Shown one piece after another: positions 51,542 to 59,509 of a DNA stretch of 64,000 nt (position 1 is its first letter; every line of letters begins with the position of its first letter). Location: contig NZ_KI911560.1 in assembly GCF_000515275.1 (NCBI RefSeq), forward strand, positions 1,922,001-1,986,000, read 5' to 3'. This DNA is from Methylophilus sp. 5. Its GTDB lineage: Bacteria; Pseudomonadota; Gammaproteobacteria; Burkholderiales; Methylophilaceae. A model generated the notes under the pieces. It saw only the letters and a program-made list of their open reading frames with translations, did no database searches and had not been told where the DNA came from. A program made the translations under genes and the position numbers.

Positions 51542-52267
51542 CTATTGATGATGCCTATGCATGTCAGGGAGAAGGCGGTCAAATTCAGTTTTAACGACTT
51601 GGTAGCATTCACAGACGGTTTTCTCCAGCTTGACACGATCAAGCACCCGGATATGGCCACGCGTATATTCAATCAAGCCCGCGCGCTGCAATTTACCGGC
51701 GGCTTCAGTGACTCCTTCACGTCGTACCCCTAGCATATTGGCGATCAACTCCTGTGTCATGTTCAGCTCATCTGAGGATAATCTATCCAGGCTCAACAAT
51801 AACCATCGGCACAATTGCTGTTCAATCGAATGGTGTCTATTACACACGGCAGTTTGAGACATTTGAGTAATTAAGGCCTGTGTATACCTTAATAATAGGT
51901 ACATCATGGGTCCTGCACGATTAAATTCCTGTTTCAACAAACTGGCTCGCATCCTGTACCCAAATCCGGCGCTTTGTACGACAGCCCTGCTTGGCGTCGT
52001 TTCTCCCCCCATAAAGAGTGAAATCCCCAAAATCCCCTCATTGCCTACCACTGCGATCTCTGCAGAGGCTCCGCTCTCCAGCACATACAGCAAAGAAATA
52101 ATGGCAGTCGTTGGAAAGTAAACGTGTTTTAAATGGCCTCCAGACTCATACAAAGCCTGCCCTAAAGGCATCACTACAAATTCAAGTGCATCTTTGATCC
52201 GCAAATAATCCACTTCTGGCAATGCGTTGAGCAAATGATTTTGGCTCGGTGCGTTGAACGAGTTCAT
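51542..52267 (-). CDS. Crp/Fnr-family regulator, copy 2
   Basis: 241 residues. Effector domain (YFPTTAIISLLYVLESGASAE, IAVVGNEGILGISLFMGG; in parts), then a helix-turn-helix (MTQELIANMLGVRREGVTEAA; in parts) and C-terminal ECYQVVKTEF. Lacks the Fnr cysteines. Its HTH is close to that of the copy at 50227 (shared LGVRR), so the two may read related sites. A perfect 26-bp palindrome (52319-52344) sits 52 nt upstream of its start. Confidence 0.9.
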   Translation of the reverse strand: MNSFNAPSQNHLLNALPEVDYLRIKDALEFVVMPLGQALYESGGHLKHVYFPTTAIISLLYVLESGASAEIAVVGNEGILGISLFMGGETTPSRAVVQSAGFGYRMRASLLKQEFNRAGPMMYLLLRYTQALITQMSQTAVCNRHHSIEQQLCRWLLLSLDRLSSDELNMTQELIANMLGVRREGVTEAAGKLQRAGLIEYTRGHIRVLDRVKLEKTVCECYQVVKTEFDRLLPDMHRHHQ

Positions 52268-52318
52268 AGTGATCTCTTTGATTTATAAGTCTGTGCATCA
52301 TAGAAGAAATCACTATAC

Positions 52319-52344
52319 GCTTATGTACGATATCGTACATAAGC
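52319..52344. promoter_or_regulatory. Perfect 26-bp palindrome before Crp/Fnr regulator 2
   Basis: Two 13-bp half sites, left arm GCTTATGTACGAT followed by its exact complement; core TGTACG-ATAT-CGTACA (52324-52339). 51 nt upstream of the start at 52267. Confidence 0.7.
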
Positions 52345-52358
52345 ACTTGTCTGCCCAA

Positions 52359-52374
52359 CGTACGTTAGCGCACT
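52359..52374. promoter_or_regulatory. Second Crp/Fnr-type site, before the EF-hand gene
   Basis: CGTACG-TTAG-CGCACT, centre 35 bp from the centre of the perfect palindrome and 106 nt before the start at 52481. Overlaps the palindrome AACGTACGTT. Confidence 0.45.
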
Positions 52375-52480
52375 GAGTATTGTGTGAGCAAGCATTAATC
52401 TGTTGCCTGAATGCTCCGAACCTCGAAGGAGTGAAGCCTGCACTTCGATTGCATCTGCTCATATTTCAGAAGGAACCATC

Positions 52481-52813
52481 ATGACTAAAACACTCTCCTC
52501 GCTACTCATTATTCTTCTTATAGGCAGTCAAAGCTTATTAGCTGAGGCTCGCGATATAAAACCCAAATCCTGTGAAGGTCATCTTCAGTATAAAGAAATG
52601 GATGGAAACAACGATGGAGAAATTTCAAAAGCCGAGTTTCTAAAGTTTCATGAAGATCGTTTCGATAAGATCAAGCAAAAAAATGGCACGATCAACTTGG
52701 AGAAAGTTGATAAGGATGCACACAACAGTTCTATGAATAAAAAAGCACTAGGTACCACTTCTGATAATCCTGAGGTGAATGACAGGGATGCGACAAACGG
52801 AAGCAAATACTAG
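52481..52813 (+). CDS. Secreted EF-hand protein
   Basis: 110 residues. Signal peptide MTKTLSSLLIILLIGSQSLL with cleavage near AEA, then an EF-hand: loop DGNNDGEISKAE with flanking helices, and a degenerate second one (KQKNGTINLEKVDKD). Likely a periplasmic calcium (or other trivalent/divalent metal) binder. AGAAGGAA precedes ATG 52481; a longer frame to 52403 lacks the signal peptide start. The cfa-like gene follows after 32 nt. Confidence 0.8.
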   Translation: MTKTLSSLLIILLIGSQSLLAEARDIKPKSCEGHLQYKEMDGNNDGEISKAEFLKFHEDRFDKIKQKNGTINLEKVDKDAHNSSMNKKALGTTSDNPEVNDRDATNGSKY

Positions 52814-52845
52814 CTTGAGTTGATTTCGACTCGCGGAGCGTACTG

Positions 52846-54216
52846 ATGAAAACTGTCAAAAAGCTACTGACTTTTAAAGTGTGGTCTGAAGATCCCTCCG
52901 CTTCAATGGTGAATATGCTTAGAAGCATCTTTGATCAATTTGATGGCCATTTGCAAATACAGTTATGGGATGGCCAGCGCGTCAATCTGGGCAGGCAAGC
53001 TGCGCCAGTGAATGGCAGCCCTTTTGTGTTGATTTTTCATACGCCTGCCATTCTTGAGACATTTCTCAAGCGCAAAGACCCCCTGACATTTGCCGAATCT
53101 TATTTTAAATGCGAGATGGACATAGAGGGTGACCTGGCAGCTTTGCTAGCCTTGCGAGAGCAGTTTAACCGGTTGCACTTCGATTGGCGGCTGAAAGGCC
53201 GGGCGCTAATCGATCAACTCATCAAGCAAGTGAGGCAACCGATCTCGTTTAGGCCTTTTCAGCTCACGCATTTAGCAGCCGCAAAAGAGGTACTTACGCA
53301 TAGCCGAAACGAAAGCAAGCAATCCATTCAATTTCACTACGATGTCTCAAACGCATTTTATGCGTTGTGGCTCGATCCGAGGATGGTCTATTCCTGTGCT
53401 TACTTTCTCACCGAGACACAAGATATTGCCAGCGCCCAAACCGCCAAGCTCGATTTAATCTGCCGCAAACTACAGTTGACGAGAGGCGATGCTTTTCTGG
53501 ACGTGGGTTGTGGCTGGGGTGCACTTATCCTCCATGCCGCCAGATACTATGGTGTGAAAGCGCATGGCGTCACATTGAGCTCACAACAGTATGACTATGC
53601 TCAGCAACAGATCAGAAAAGCAGGCTTGGTAGGGCGTGTCTCCGTGGAGTTACAAGATTATCGTGATATCCCTGGTCAGGCCCAGTACAATAAAATTGCG
53701 AGTGTGGGCATGTTTGAGCATGTGGGGATCAAAAATCTGGCTGCGTATTTTCAGACTATCCGGCACTTGTTAACGAGTGATGGCCTTTTCCTCAATCACG
53801 GCATCACTAGTGATACGAAGGGTTGGCCAAACAACCTTGGTCATACTTTTGTCAACCGTTACGTATTTCCAGACGGACAACTGGAAACAATCAGCCATAT
53901 TCAAACCCTGATGGAATTGGCTGAATTTGAAATCATTGATGTGCAGTCAATGCGCAGACATTACGTGCTGACTTTAAAGAACTGGATTTCACAGCTGGTT
54001 AATCAGCACGAGCATGCACTTAAGCATGTCAGTGAGGCGACGTTCCGAATTTGGTTATCCTATATGACTGCAAGCCGCCTATCGTTTGAAAACGGTCACT
54101 TGGGTCTTTACCAGATACTGGTTGGCCACCGAACTTCTGATCACATGAAGCAACCGCTCACCAGAGACTATATGTCAGTAAAACCGCCAACTCGCCCAGC
54201 CATTTTGGATTTCTAA
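52846..54216 (+). CDS. Cyclopropane-fatty-acyl-phospholipid synthase-like methyltransferase (copy 2)
   Basis: 456 residues. N-terminal lipid-binding half (IQLWDGQRVNLGRQA, ESYFKCEMDIEGDLAAL), then the SAM methyltransferase with FHYDVSNAFYALWLDPRMVYS, CAYF, motif I FLDVGCGWGA, GMFEHVG with the catalytic region, and RRHYVLTLKNW. It is paralogous to the protein at 36616 and shares its C-terminal features. It lies downstream of a divergent Crp/Fnr gene and convergent with a fatty acid hydroxylase, pointing to membrane lipid remodelling. GGAG precedes the ATG. Confidence 0.9.
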   Translation: MKTVKKLLTFKVWSEDPSASMVNMLRSIFDQFDGHLQIQLWDGQRVNLGRQAAPVNGSPFVLIFHTPAILETFLKRKDPLTFAESYFKCEMDIEGDLAALLALREQFNRLHFDWRLKGRALIDQLIKQVRQPISFRPFQLTHLAAAKEVLTHSRNESKQSIQFHYDVSNAFYALWLDPRMVYSCAYFLTETQDIASAQTAKLDLICRKLQLTRGDAFLDVGCGWGALILHAARYYGVKAHGVTLSSQQYDYAQQQIRKAGLVGRVSVELQDYRDIPGQAQYNKIASVGMFEHVGIKNLAAYFQTIRHLLTSDGLFLNHGITSDTKGWPNNLGHTFVNRYVFPDGQLETISHIQTLMELAEFEIIDVQSMRRHYVLTLKNWISQLVNQHEHALKHVSEATFRIWLSYMTASRLSFENGHLGLYQILVGHRTSDHMKQPLTRDYMSVKPPTRPAILDF

Positions 54217-54222
54217 AGAGGA

Positions 54223-54837
54223 CTATTCGCGCTGCAAATCAATATGCGCCGAATTCTCAAGGCTTTTGACAACGGGGGAATTGAAGTGAGTTCCCAGCAC
54301 AACATCCCAAACGTTAGACGTCACTCCAAAAGAGTGATTTGAGGAAACATGATGCAAACAATGAATCACTTGCCTTTTGTTGAGCCATGCCAACCCTGAA
54401 TTGGGCCAGTGGTGGATCGCATGATGTGTGACGGCATAAGCGAGATAGCCGATTAATAACCCTAGTGTAAAGCACGTTGCCACTTCAGCGGAGGCTGCCC
54501 AATACAGCGGCAAGTAGACGGTCAATCCAATCGCGCTCAAGCTGACCAAAGTGGCTGTACAAATCAATGCCTTTGGTTGCCGGTGGTGCTCGTGATGCCA
54601 TTCGCAAAAGGGAGGCCATTGATGTAGCACCCAACGATGCAATACATATTCCATCAGCGTCCAGCTGAAACCGCCAAGTATTATGTAAAAGACAATAGAT
54701 AGCGCTGACATCCTCACCGGGAAAAGGATCAGGGAACTCGTCATCAAGCCAATCAAGAGAGCATACACAGCAAAGTCCGCCATATAGGCGACTTTACTAT
54801 GTTTTATGATGAGTAACTTTTGTAGTGGAGATTGCAT
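54223..54837 (-). CDS. Sterol desaturase/fatty acid hydroxylase family membrane protein
   Basis: 204 residues with four membrane helices. Three histidine clusters of the di-iron fatty acid hydroxylase superfamily are present: HRWVLH, HHEHH (WHHEHHRQPKAL) and HHAIHH plus HCLHHVSSNHSFG. It probably hydroxylates or desaturates lipid chains using O2. It begins 20 nt after the triple-BON gene stop on the same strand, so the two are probably one operon; convergent with the cfa-like gene by 6 nt. Confidence 0.85.
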   Translation of the reverse strand: MQSPLQKLLIIKHSKVAYMADFAVYALLIGLMTSSLILFPVRMSALSIVFYIILGGFSWTLMEYVLHRWVLHQWPPFCEWHHEHHRQPKALICTATLVSLSAIGLTVYLPLYWAASAEVATCFTLGLLIGYLAYAVTHHAIHHWPNSGLAWLNKRQVIHCLHHVSSNHSFGVTSNVWDVVLGTHFNSPVVKSLENSAHIDLQRE

Positions 54838-54857
54838 ACATTTTATAGCGGCCTGCG

Positions 54858-55508
54858 CTAGGCGACTTTAATCTCATTGATCACATTTTGGACACCAGGG
54901 GTGTTCCAAGCAGAGTGAAGAATAGCTTCACGCTCCTCCCAACTGCTCACATGACCTGCGAGCAGCACCTCTGTACCGTTGAGCTTAATAGAAACATGCT
55001 TTAACTCAGCTAATGCTCTCCGCTTTAAAACTTGCTCTATATCATCCCTCACGTTTTTCAACTTAACTTTGGGTTCTATTTTCAAGTGGTTACTGACCCC
55101 TGTCACACCTAACAAGTTACAAATTGCATATCCAAGATTCTGTTTCTGGTATGCCCATTCAACAAAACCCGTCAAAGTGATCCAACCTTTCTCAACCATC
55201 ACTTGTACAGAGTTGTTGTGCAAATCGTTAGACCAGAGCAACACATTATTTGCCGATCTGGCGATATCAGAATCTGAACGCTCGAATCCCGCTAGCAATT
55301 GAACATGGATGTCTATCGCCAGGGCTTTTACGCCATGCACCCGTTTTGCGGCGTTTTCAGCACGCCATTTCTGGGCAAAGGTATCGACATATCCTGACAG
55401 GGTGACAATGCCCTCATGAACCTCAACCCCTATATGCGCAGCATTGACCGAAGGCTCCCAATGCAGCTCTTTCATCACATCTTCTTGGACTTGCAAGTCA
55501 GCTTTCAC
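54858..55508 (-). CDS. Cytoplasmic triple-BON protein (copy 2)
   Basis: 216 residues, no signal peptide, three BON domains (GIVTLSGYVDTFAQKWRAEN, GWITLTGFVEWAYQKQNLGY, TEVLLAGHVSSWEEREAILH). Paralogue of the protein at 48244 with the same length and domain order. GTG start with GGAGACTATA upstream. A site AGTGCG-ATAG-CGTACA lies 57 nt upstream, matching the palindrome before regulator 2. Confidence 0.88.
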   Translation of the reverse strand: MKADLQVQEDVMKELHWEPSVNAAHIGVEVHEGIVTLSGYVDTFAQKWRAENAAKRVHGVKALAIDIHVQLLAGFERSDSDIARSANNVLLWSNDLHNNSVQVMVEKGWITLTGFVEWAYQKQNLGYAICNLLGVTGVSNHLKIEPKVKLKNVRDDIEQVLKRRALAELKHVSIKLNGTEVLLAGHVSSWEEREAILHSAWNTPGVQNVINEIKVA

Positions 55509-55564
55509 TATAGTCTCCAGTTGTATTTTGAGTCATCATGGTCTCTCCATCGTCAGTGCGGCTC

Positions 55565-55580
55565 AGTGCGATAGCGTACA
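55565..55580. promoter_or_regulatory. Crp/Fnr-type site before triple-BON gene 2
   Basis: AGTGCG-ATAG-CGTACA, 56 nt upstream of the GTG at 55508; right arm identical to the 52324 palindrome. Confidence 0.55.
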
Positions 55581-55651
55581 TTGCAGGATGCTTAATGCAA
55601 AAAAACGCCTGTTGAAAGGCGCTTTTGGAGTGGCAGCCAATTTTTTAGGAA

Positions 55652-56302
55652 TTAATCATTCATCCGTTTGCCACTAATCAGCCCTAGCAAGCCCAAACCT
55701 AGCAGCATCATTCCATATGTAGAAGCCTCGGGGACTGTCGTTGCTGGACTAAAGCCCGCGGCATTAGAACCAATCCCATCGAGAATGCCGAAGTTACCTG
55801 GCTGATAATTGGTAGCGCTGGTACGAATTATCTGAATAAAGCTAGTCGTTCCCGGGGGAATATCAGCAATACTAACGGGGGAGAAGTTAAAACCGATCAC
55901 TCCTGCCATCGTGCGATCAGCATACTGTGAATTTTCCGTCCCATTGCTAAACATATCAAACCCGGTGGCTGTTTGATAAACATTCACGACGCTACTCCCA
56001 AGGCTGCCGAAGTCAAACGCAGTCATGCGATCAATACCGTTTTGTGAGCTGGCATTGTTTGTAAATTGATAATAAAAGTCTAGACCGGTAGCCGTGCTGT
56101 ACACTGCCGCACGGGCAGTGCCATTGTAACTAGCGTTACTTACCAACGTGGTGGCACTATCCAGCAAAGTCCCCCCAAATCCAGAAGCAACAATGTCTAC
56201 ATTTGCTGTGGGTAAGTTGACTAAGAGTGGGGTCGCGTATGCCTGTCCCAAACCTCCTGCGAATGCGAGTCCAACCAGAAAGTGCTTCATATTAGCTTGC
56301 AT
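55652..56302 (-). CDS. PEP-CTERM sorting-domain protein
   Basis: 216 residues. Signal peptide (MQANMKHFLVGLAFAGGLGQ, cleavage near YAT), a beta-rich region, and the tail VPEASTYGMMLLGLGLLGLI followed by SGKR, a textbook PEP-CTERM signal. It would be exported and processed by exosortase/archaeosortase-like proteases. ATG 56302 is decided by AAAGGAG 6 nt upstream; the frame to 56407 lacks this. A palindrome TGTGCG-TTGA-CGCACG lies 82 nt upstream. Confidence 0.85.
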   Translation of the reverse strand: MQANMKHFLVGLAFAGGLGQAYATPLLVNLPTANVDIVASGFGGTLLDSATTLVSNASYNGTARAAVYSTATGLDFYYQFTNNASSQNGIDRMTAFDFGSLGSSVVNVYQTATGFDMFSNGTENSQYADRTMAGVIGFNFSPVSIADIPPGTTSFIQIIRTSATNYQPGNFGILDGIGSNAAGFSPATTVPEASTYGMMLLGLGLLGLISGKRMND

Positions 56303-56383
56303 AATGTGCTCCTTTAAAGGGTGATGATAGAGCAATGGGGTCATTGATCTGGTTACATCTTCACGTAAAGAAAAAGCCTGTTC

Positions 56384-56399
56384 TGTGCGTTGACGCACG
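56384..56399. promoter_or_regulatory. Crp/Fnr-type site before the PEP-CTERM gene
   Basis: TGTGCG-TTGA-CGCACG; inner GTGCGT-TG-ACGCAC is a perfect inverted repeat. It is 82 nt from the start at 56302 and 140 nt from the divergent start at 56539. Confidence 0.5.
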
Positions 56400-56538
56400 T
56401 TTAGCAAGAATCAAGCTCTACTATTGACGCGTGTCCCGTCTAGTTCTTTATGAGTGTTTCTGGTTCGGTAGCGAACAGACCCAGCGCGCGAAATCTTTGA
56501 TTATGGTGAACATTATATTTCGTTGATTAAGGCGCCTC

Positions 56539-57093
56539 TTGAACTCATATCGCCACCATATTTCTGGGGTATTCGAACAGAAATTTAATGCTCGCTTAGT
56601 GAAAGATGACCTAATTAAAAAAGGAATCCTTGACTCACAGATTTCAATTACCAAGCACCTAACAAATACATTTGGGTCAGACCCAATCCCCCAGCCTGAC
56701 AATCTCAGTGAAAGGTTGCTGGTGATGTCTTGTATTGGTGCTATCAGTGGCATATTTTTGGCCTGCCTGGTAGAGCTGGCCTTAGTCATCATGGATAAGA
56801 GTCTATTGCATTCCAGATGGGGCGTTTCAACTATGTTGTTGTTATGCTTAGGTATCATCATAGGCACCCTCACAGGAATGTTGGTGGGAGTAGTGATGAG
56901 AGATAGCCAGACAAATAATCACCAGCCTTTTAAGCCTCCAGCGAGGGGCTCTCAGTGGATACGCATGCTTATGGGCAATAAGAAAGTAATGCTCTCGGTG
57001 ATGACCTACTCGATTGAACAAACTGCAATTGTAGTGGAGGTGATGCACCACTCAGCGCATGACTATTGCGACCTGAAGATACTCCCATCATGA
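56539..57093 (+). CDS. Membrane stress-type protein
   Basis: 184 residues. An N-terminal flexible-ASF-like beta/alpha unit (GVFEQKFNARLVKDDLIKKG) followed by two membrane helices (LLVMSCIGAISGIFLACLVE and TMLLLCLGIIIGTLTGMLVG). This plan (a small domain of the YflT/DUF1269 type plus a glycine-rich membrane hairpin) occurs in bacterial general stress proteins, but I only recognise it loosely. TTG start with weak ribosome site, so the exact start is uncertain. Overlaps the next gene (ATGA). Confidence 0.65.
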   Translation: MNSYRHHISGVFEQKFNARLVKDDLIKKGILDSQISITKHLTNTFGSDPIPQPDNLSERLLVMSCIGAISGIFLACLVELALVIMDKSLLHSRWGVSTMLLLCLGIIIGTLTGMLVGVVMRDSQTNNHQPFKPPARGSQWIRMLMGNKKVMLSVMTYSIEQTAIVVEVMHHSAHDYCDLKILPS

Positions 57094-57518
57094 ACTTGCC
57101 AACGAGGATACTTGATCGTGCTCTTAAACAGAGGCTCTATTTTAGAATACAGATGATTGCAGTGTTCTGTATCGCAATTTCTGCTTGCAGCGACCCTGAC
57201 GCCACCTCAGCACAGATTGCTGAAACTCACCGGCAATCAGACGGTACAGAGCGTAATCAGAGTGAGCATACTGTTCAGCTGGAAATCTGGGGAGAACAGA
57301 GCGCATTATCTGATGCATATATTACAAAAAAAATAAACAAAGCCTTTAAGAACGAAAAGCTACTGATAGACACGACTATACGTGTAGAAACAAGGTCGGG
57401 CGTAGTCACCTTAACAGGCTATGCCGATTCACTTGCGGTGAGCGAAAAGGCCTCGGATATCTGCAGACATATTGCAGGGGTCAAAAAAGTGGAAAACCTA
57501 TTGATCATCTCTACATGA
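57090..57518 (+). CDS. BON-domain lipoprotein
   Basis: 142 residues. A hydrophobic segment with lipobox AISAC near residue 30 follows a longer than usual, basic N-terminus. The C-terminal BON domain reads LSDAYITKKINKAFKNEKLL, GVVTLTGYADSLAVSEKASD, VKKVENLLII. Fourth BON protein of the window. ATG 57090 overlaps the preceding stop. Confidence 0.8.
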   Translation: MNLPTRILDRALKQRLYFRIQMIAVFCIAISACSDPDATSAQIAETHRQSDGTERNQSEHTVQLEIWGEQSALSDAYITKKINKAFKNEKLLIDTTIRVETRSGVVTLTGYADSLAVSEKASDICRHIAGVKKVENLLIIST

Positions 57519-57551
57519 GCATACAAACCTTCTAACACTCAGGAGAAAAAC

Positions 57552-57767
57552 ATGGAATGGCGACTGATACAAGATCATTGGATGGAGCTTGAGTGTGTGA
57601 TTCTCGATAACTGGGGGCGTCTGACAAAAGACAATGTTTATGATATTGCTGGCAAACGGGAAATACTCGCCAGCAAATTGCAGCAAATATATGGCATCAG
57701 CAAGCAGGAGGCCAATAAGCAAATCAATGTATTTGCCGAGACGGTACAAGACATCAAATACCATTAA
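57552..57767 (+). CDS. CsbD-like small stress protein
   Basis: 71 residues. W-x(6)-W opening (MEWRLIQDHWMELECVI), KLTDDDL-like middle (WGRLTKDNVYDIAGKREILA), and YGISKQEANKQINVF match the CsbD family of small helical stress proteins (sigma-B type stress marker in Bacillus, common in proteobacteria). Function unknown. GGAG precedes the ATG; same strand and 33 nt after the BON lipoprotein. Confidence 0.82.
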   Translation: MEWRLIQDHWMELECVILDNWGRLTKDNVYDIAGKREILASKLQQIYGISKQEANKQINVFAETVQDIKYH

Positions 57768-57869
57768 CATCATAGTGCATGACCTCACATGTCAGAGAGG
57801 AGTCTTATCGGCACTCTCAGGAACCACCTACCAGCAATGTGACGCTTCATGACGCTCAGGAAATCGTTT

Positions 57870-58262
57870 ATGCATGGATACATCCAAAACCTTCAGCAAG
57901 CCAGTGTTATGAATACTGACTTCAGACGAGTCTTATACACGGGAAAGTATAGTCAATTACTACTGGTCTCACTAAAACCTGGTGAAGAAACTGGCTTTAT
58001 AGTGCATATGCAGGATCAGTTCTTAGGGGTGGATAAAGGCATGGGACATATCATCATCAATGGCGTCACGACTGAGGTTGAGACGGGATACGCCATTATT
58101 GTCCCTGCCGGAGTCAATCACAACCTTATCAATACGGGAAAATTTGATTTAAAAGTACATTCAGTATATTCACCACCTAACCACTTAGATGGAACAGTCT
58201 GTCATCTGCGAGTGTATGCTGATGTCACGGAGCGGTTGTTTGATGGTGTGACAACAGAATAA
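57870..58262 (+). CDS. Cupin-domain protein
   Basis: 130 residues, single cupin fold: LLVSLKPGEETGFIVHMQDQFL, then GMGHIIINGVTTEVETGYAIIVPAGVNHNLINTG (in parts), with metal-ligand His in HMQDQ and HNLIN positions. Similar to small cupins that often neighbour stress genes. Substrate unknown. ATG 57870 with CAGGAAAT upstream is preferred to ATG 57849. Confidence 0.8.
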   Translation: MHGYIQNLQQASVMNTDFRRVLYTGKYSQLLLVSLKPGEETGFIVHMQDQFLGVDKGMGHIIINGVTTEVETGYAIIVPAGVNHNLINTGKFDLKVHSVYSPPNHLDGTVCHLRVYADVTERLFDGVTTE

Positions 58263-58375
58263 TCAAAGGGGTGTTGGCTAGCGAACAAACATGCTTAAAA
58301 ATTATTTGTAAAGTAGCAAGACTGGCTTTTGAATTTCCAAGGGCCAGATTGATTTACAACATAAAGGATTAAGTC

Positions 58376-58579
58376 ATGTCAATTTCCAATCAAGCCAGCG
58401 GATTGCATCAACAAGCAGCAAGCGATCATGAAGCGGCAGCGAAACATCATTTGAGTGCTTCTGAGAGTCATAACAAAAATAATGTTTCAGAGGCAAAAGA
58501 AAGTGCTAAAAAAGCGATGGAAGCCTGTAATGCAGCTCAAAAGAAAACTGAAACTGCCTGCAGCACGACTGCAAAATAG
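58376..58579 (+). CDS. Small Ala/His-rich helical protein
   Basis: 67 residues, strongly helical, Ala/His/Lys-rich (LHQQAASDHEAAAKHHLSAS, ESAKKAMEACNAAQKKTET), no signal peptide. AAAGGA 9 nt before the ATG and a terminator directly after support a real gene. Resembles short DUF-type stress proteins with repeated heptads; function unknown. Confidence 0.65.
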   Translation: MSISNQASGLHQQAASDHEAAAKHHLSASESHNKNNVSEAKESAKKAMEACNAAQKKTETACSTTAK

Positions 58580-58604
58580 GCAAATATTTTTAAGTTCTGA
58601 CTAG

Positions 58605-58630
58605 AGTCATCCCGCTGTGGCGGGATGACT
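58605..58630 (+). terminator. Terminator after the Ala/His-rich protein
   Basis: Perfect 11-bp stem AGTCATCCCGC / GCGGGATGACT with a TGTG loop, followed by a T-rich stretch. Confidence 0.85.
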
Positions 58631-58753
58631 GCTCACTTTCACTTTTTGAAAACTCACTATTTAACTAACAGGACTTGGAAAGCGCGACAGTTAATGGAAT
58701 TGATTGATTTTTATTAGCATAAAATATATTTATTACGCTAAACATAGCGGTGA

Positions 58754-59152
58754 TTGCAAATGCTAAGTTTTCCATTCATTAAGTCTAATAAGGCTCAATA
58801 CGGTGAGCTGATTAAACTCAGTAAAGAGATTGTCCATGGTGACAGCGAGGCCGAGCGATTAAAACTAAGCACCCTGGAATTTGCTTTCTATACTGCGGTG
58901 GCCAATAACAACAGTGCTAAAGAACTCATGCAGCAAGACAAACTCAGGGAGTTAGCTGTGGTATTGCTGCAACGCGTGCGTGAAAATGCCAGTATAGATT
59001 GGACGATTAAGGAAAGTGTTAAAGCCAAACTGAAAGTGATCGTCAAACGCACGCTACGACAATTTGGATATCCGCCAGATATGGAGATATTGGCTACTGA
59101 AACTGTATTGAAGCAAGCTGAGATGATTACAACAGAATTAGAGCGTAATTAA
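58754..59152 (+). pseudogene. C-terminal remnant of type I restriction subunit HsdR
   Basis: 132 residues matching only the C-terminal DUF3387-type end of HsdR: ELIKLSKEIVHGDSEAERLK, STLEFAFYTAVANNNSAKEL, IDWTIKESVKAKLKVIVKRT, LRQFGYPPDMEILATETVL. The nuclease and helicase domains and the hsdM/hsdS genes are absent. It is probably a leftover of a restriction-carrying island at the neighbouring tRNA. Translation from 58754 would give a fragment without the catalytic parts. Confidence 0.75.
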
Positions 59153-59206
59153 TTTCTTTAGCATTAGAGTCATTTTTTATTTCTTAGAAAAATGCGTAAA
59201 AATTAG

Positions 59207-59233
59207 TGGGCACAAGTTGGGCACGGTGCCCAA
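59207..59233. repeat. Clustered TGGGCAC repeats beside the tRNA
   Basis: TGGGCAC occurs at 59207-59213 and 59218-59224, and inverted at 59226-59232; the last two form the 17-bp palindrome TTGGGCAC-G-GTGCCCAA. Between the hsdR remnant and the tRNA, a place where integrase binding sites are expected. Confidence 0.5.
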
Positions 59234-59262
59234 AAGAAAACGGCTTCCAATTCTGGAAGCCG
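59231..59262 (-). terminator. Terminator of the tRNA-Met gene
   Basis: Perfect 9-bp stem CGGCTTCCA / TGGAAGCCG with 4-nt loop; on the minus strand it is followed by TTTTCTTTT, 10 nt past the tRNA 3' end. Confidence 0.85.
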
Positions 59263-59271
59263 CTTATTATT

Positions 59272-59348
59272 TGGTGGTGAAAGAGGGACTTGAACCCTCG
59301 ACCCCAGGATTATGAATCCTGTGCTCTAACCAGCTGAGCTACATCACC
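59272..59348 (-). tRNA. tRNA-Met (anticodon CAU)
   Basis: 77 nt on the minus strand with encoded CCA: acceptor start GGTGATG, D-arm AGCTCAGCTGG, anticodon loop with CAT (GGATTCATAATCC), T-arm GGGTTCAAGTCCC. The anticodon CAU could also belong to a lysidine-modified tRNA-Ile2, but the stem resembles betaproteobacterial elongator tRNA-Met. Its 3' end borders an accessory region, a frequent integration site. Confidence 0.92.
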
Positions 59349-59509
59349 ATCTTTGAAAGACGGCGATTATAGCAGTTGTATCAGGGTAGGACAACATGCC
59401 TTTGTGACCTTTTTACTACGCATTTTCTTGATTTAACGCTGCCGGGGTTTTCAGTGATTTAATTTTGGGAGTATTCTAGCTTTTAAATCTAATAAAATTC
59501 GGAAAAACG

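Noticed and set aside
52481..52813. EF-hand protein as a lanmodulin-type lanthanide binder
   Set aside because: Only one good EF loop, no lanmodulin Pro at loop position 2 and no spacing of four loops; calcium-type periplasmic EF-hand protein is the safer call.
59207..59233. TGGGCAC repeats as a CRISPR array
   Set aside because: Only three 7-bp copies with short unequal spacing and one inverted; no CRISPR array is seen anywhere in the window.
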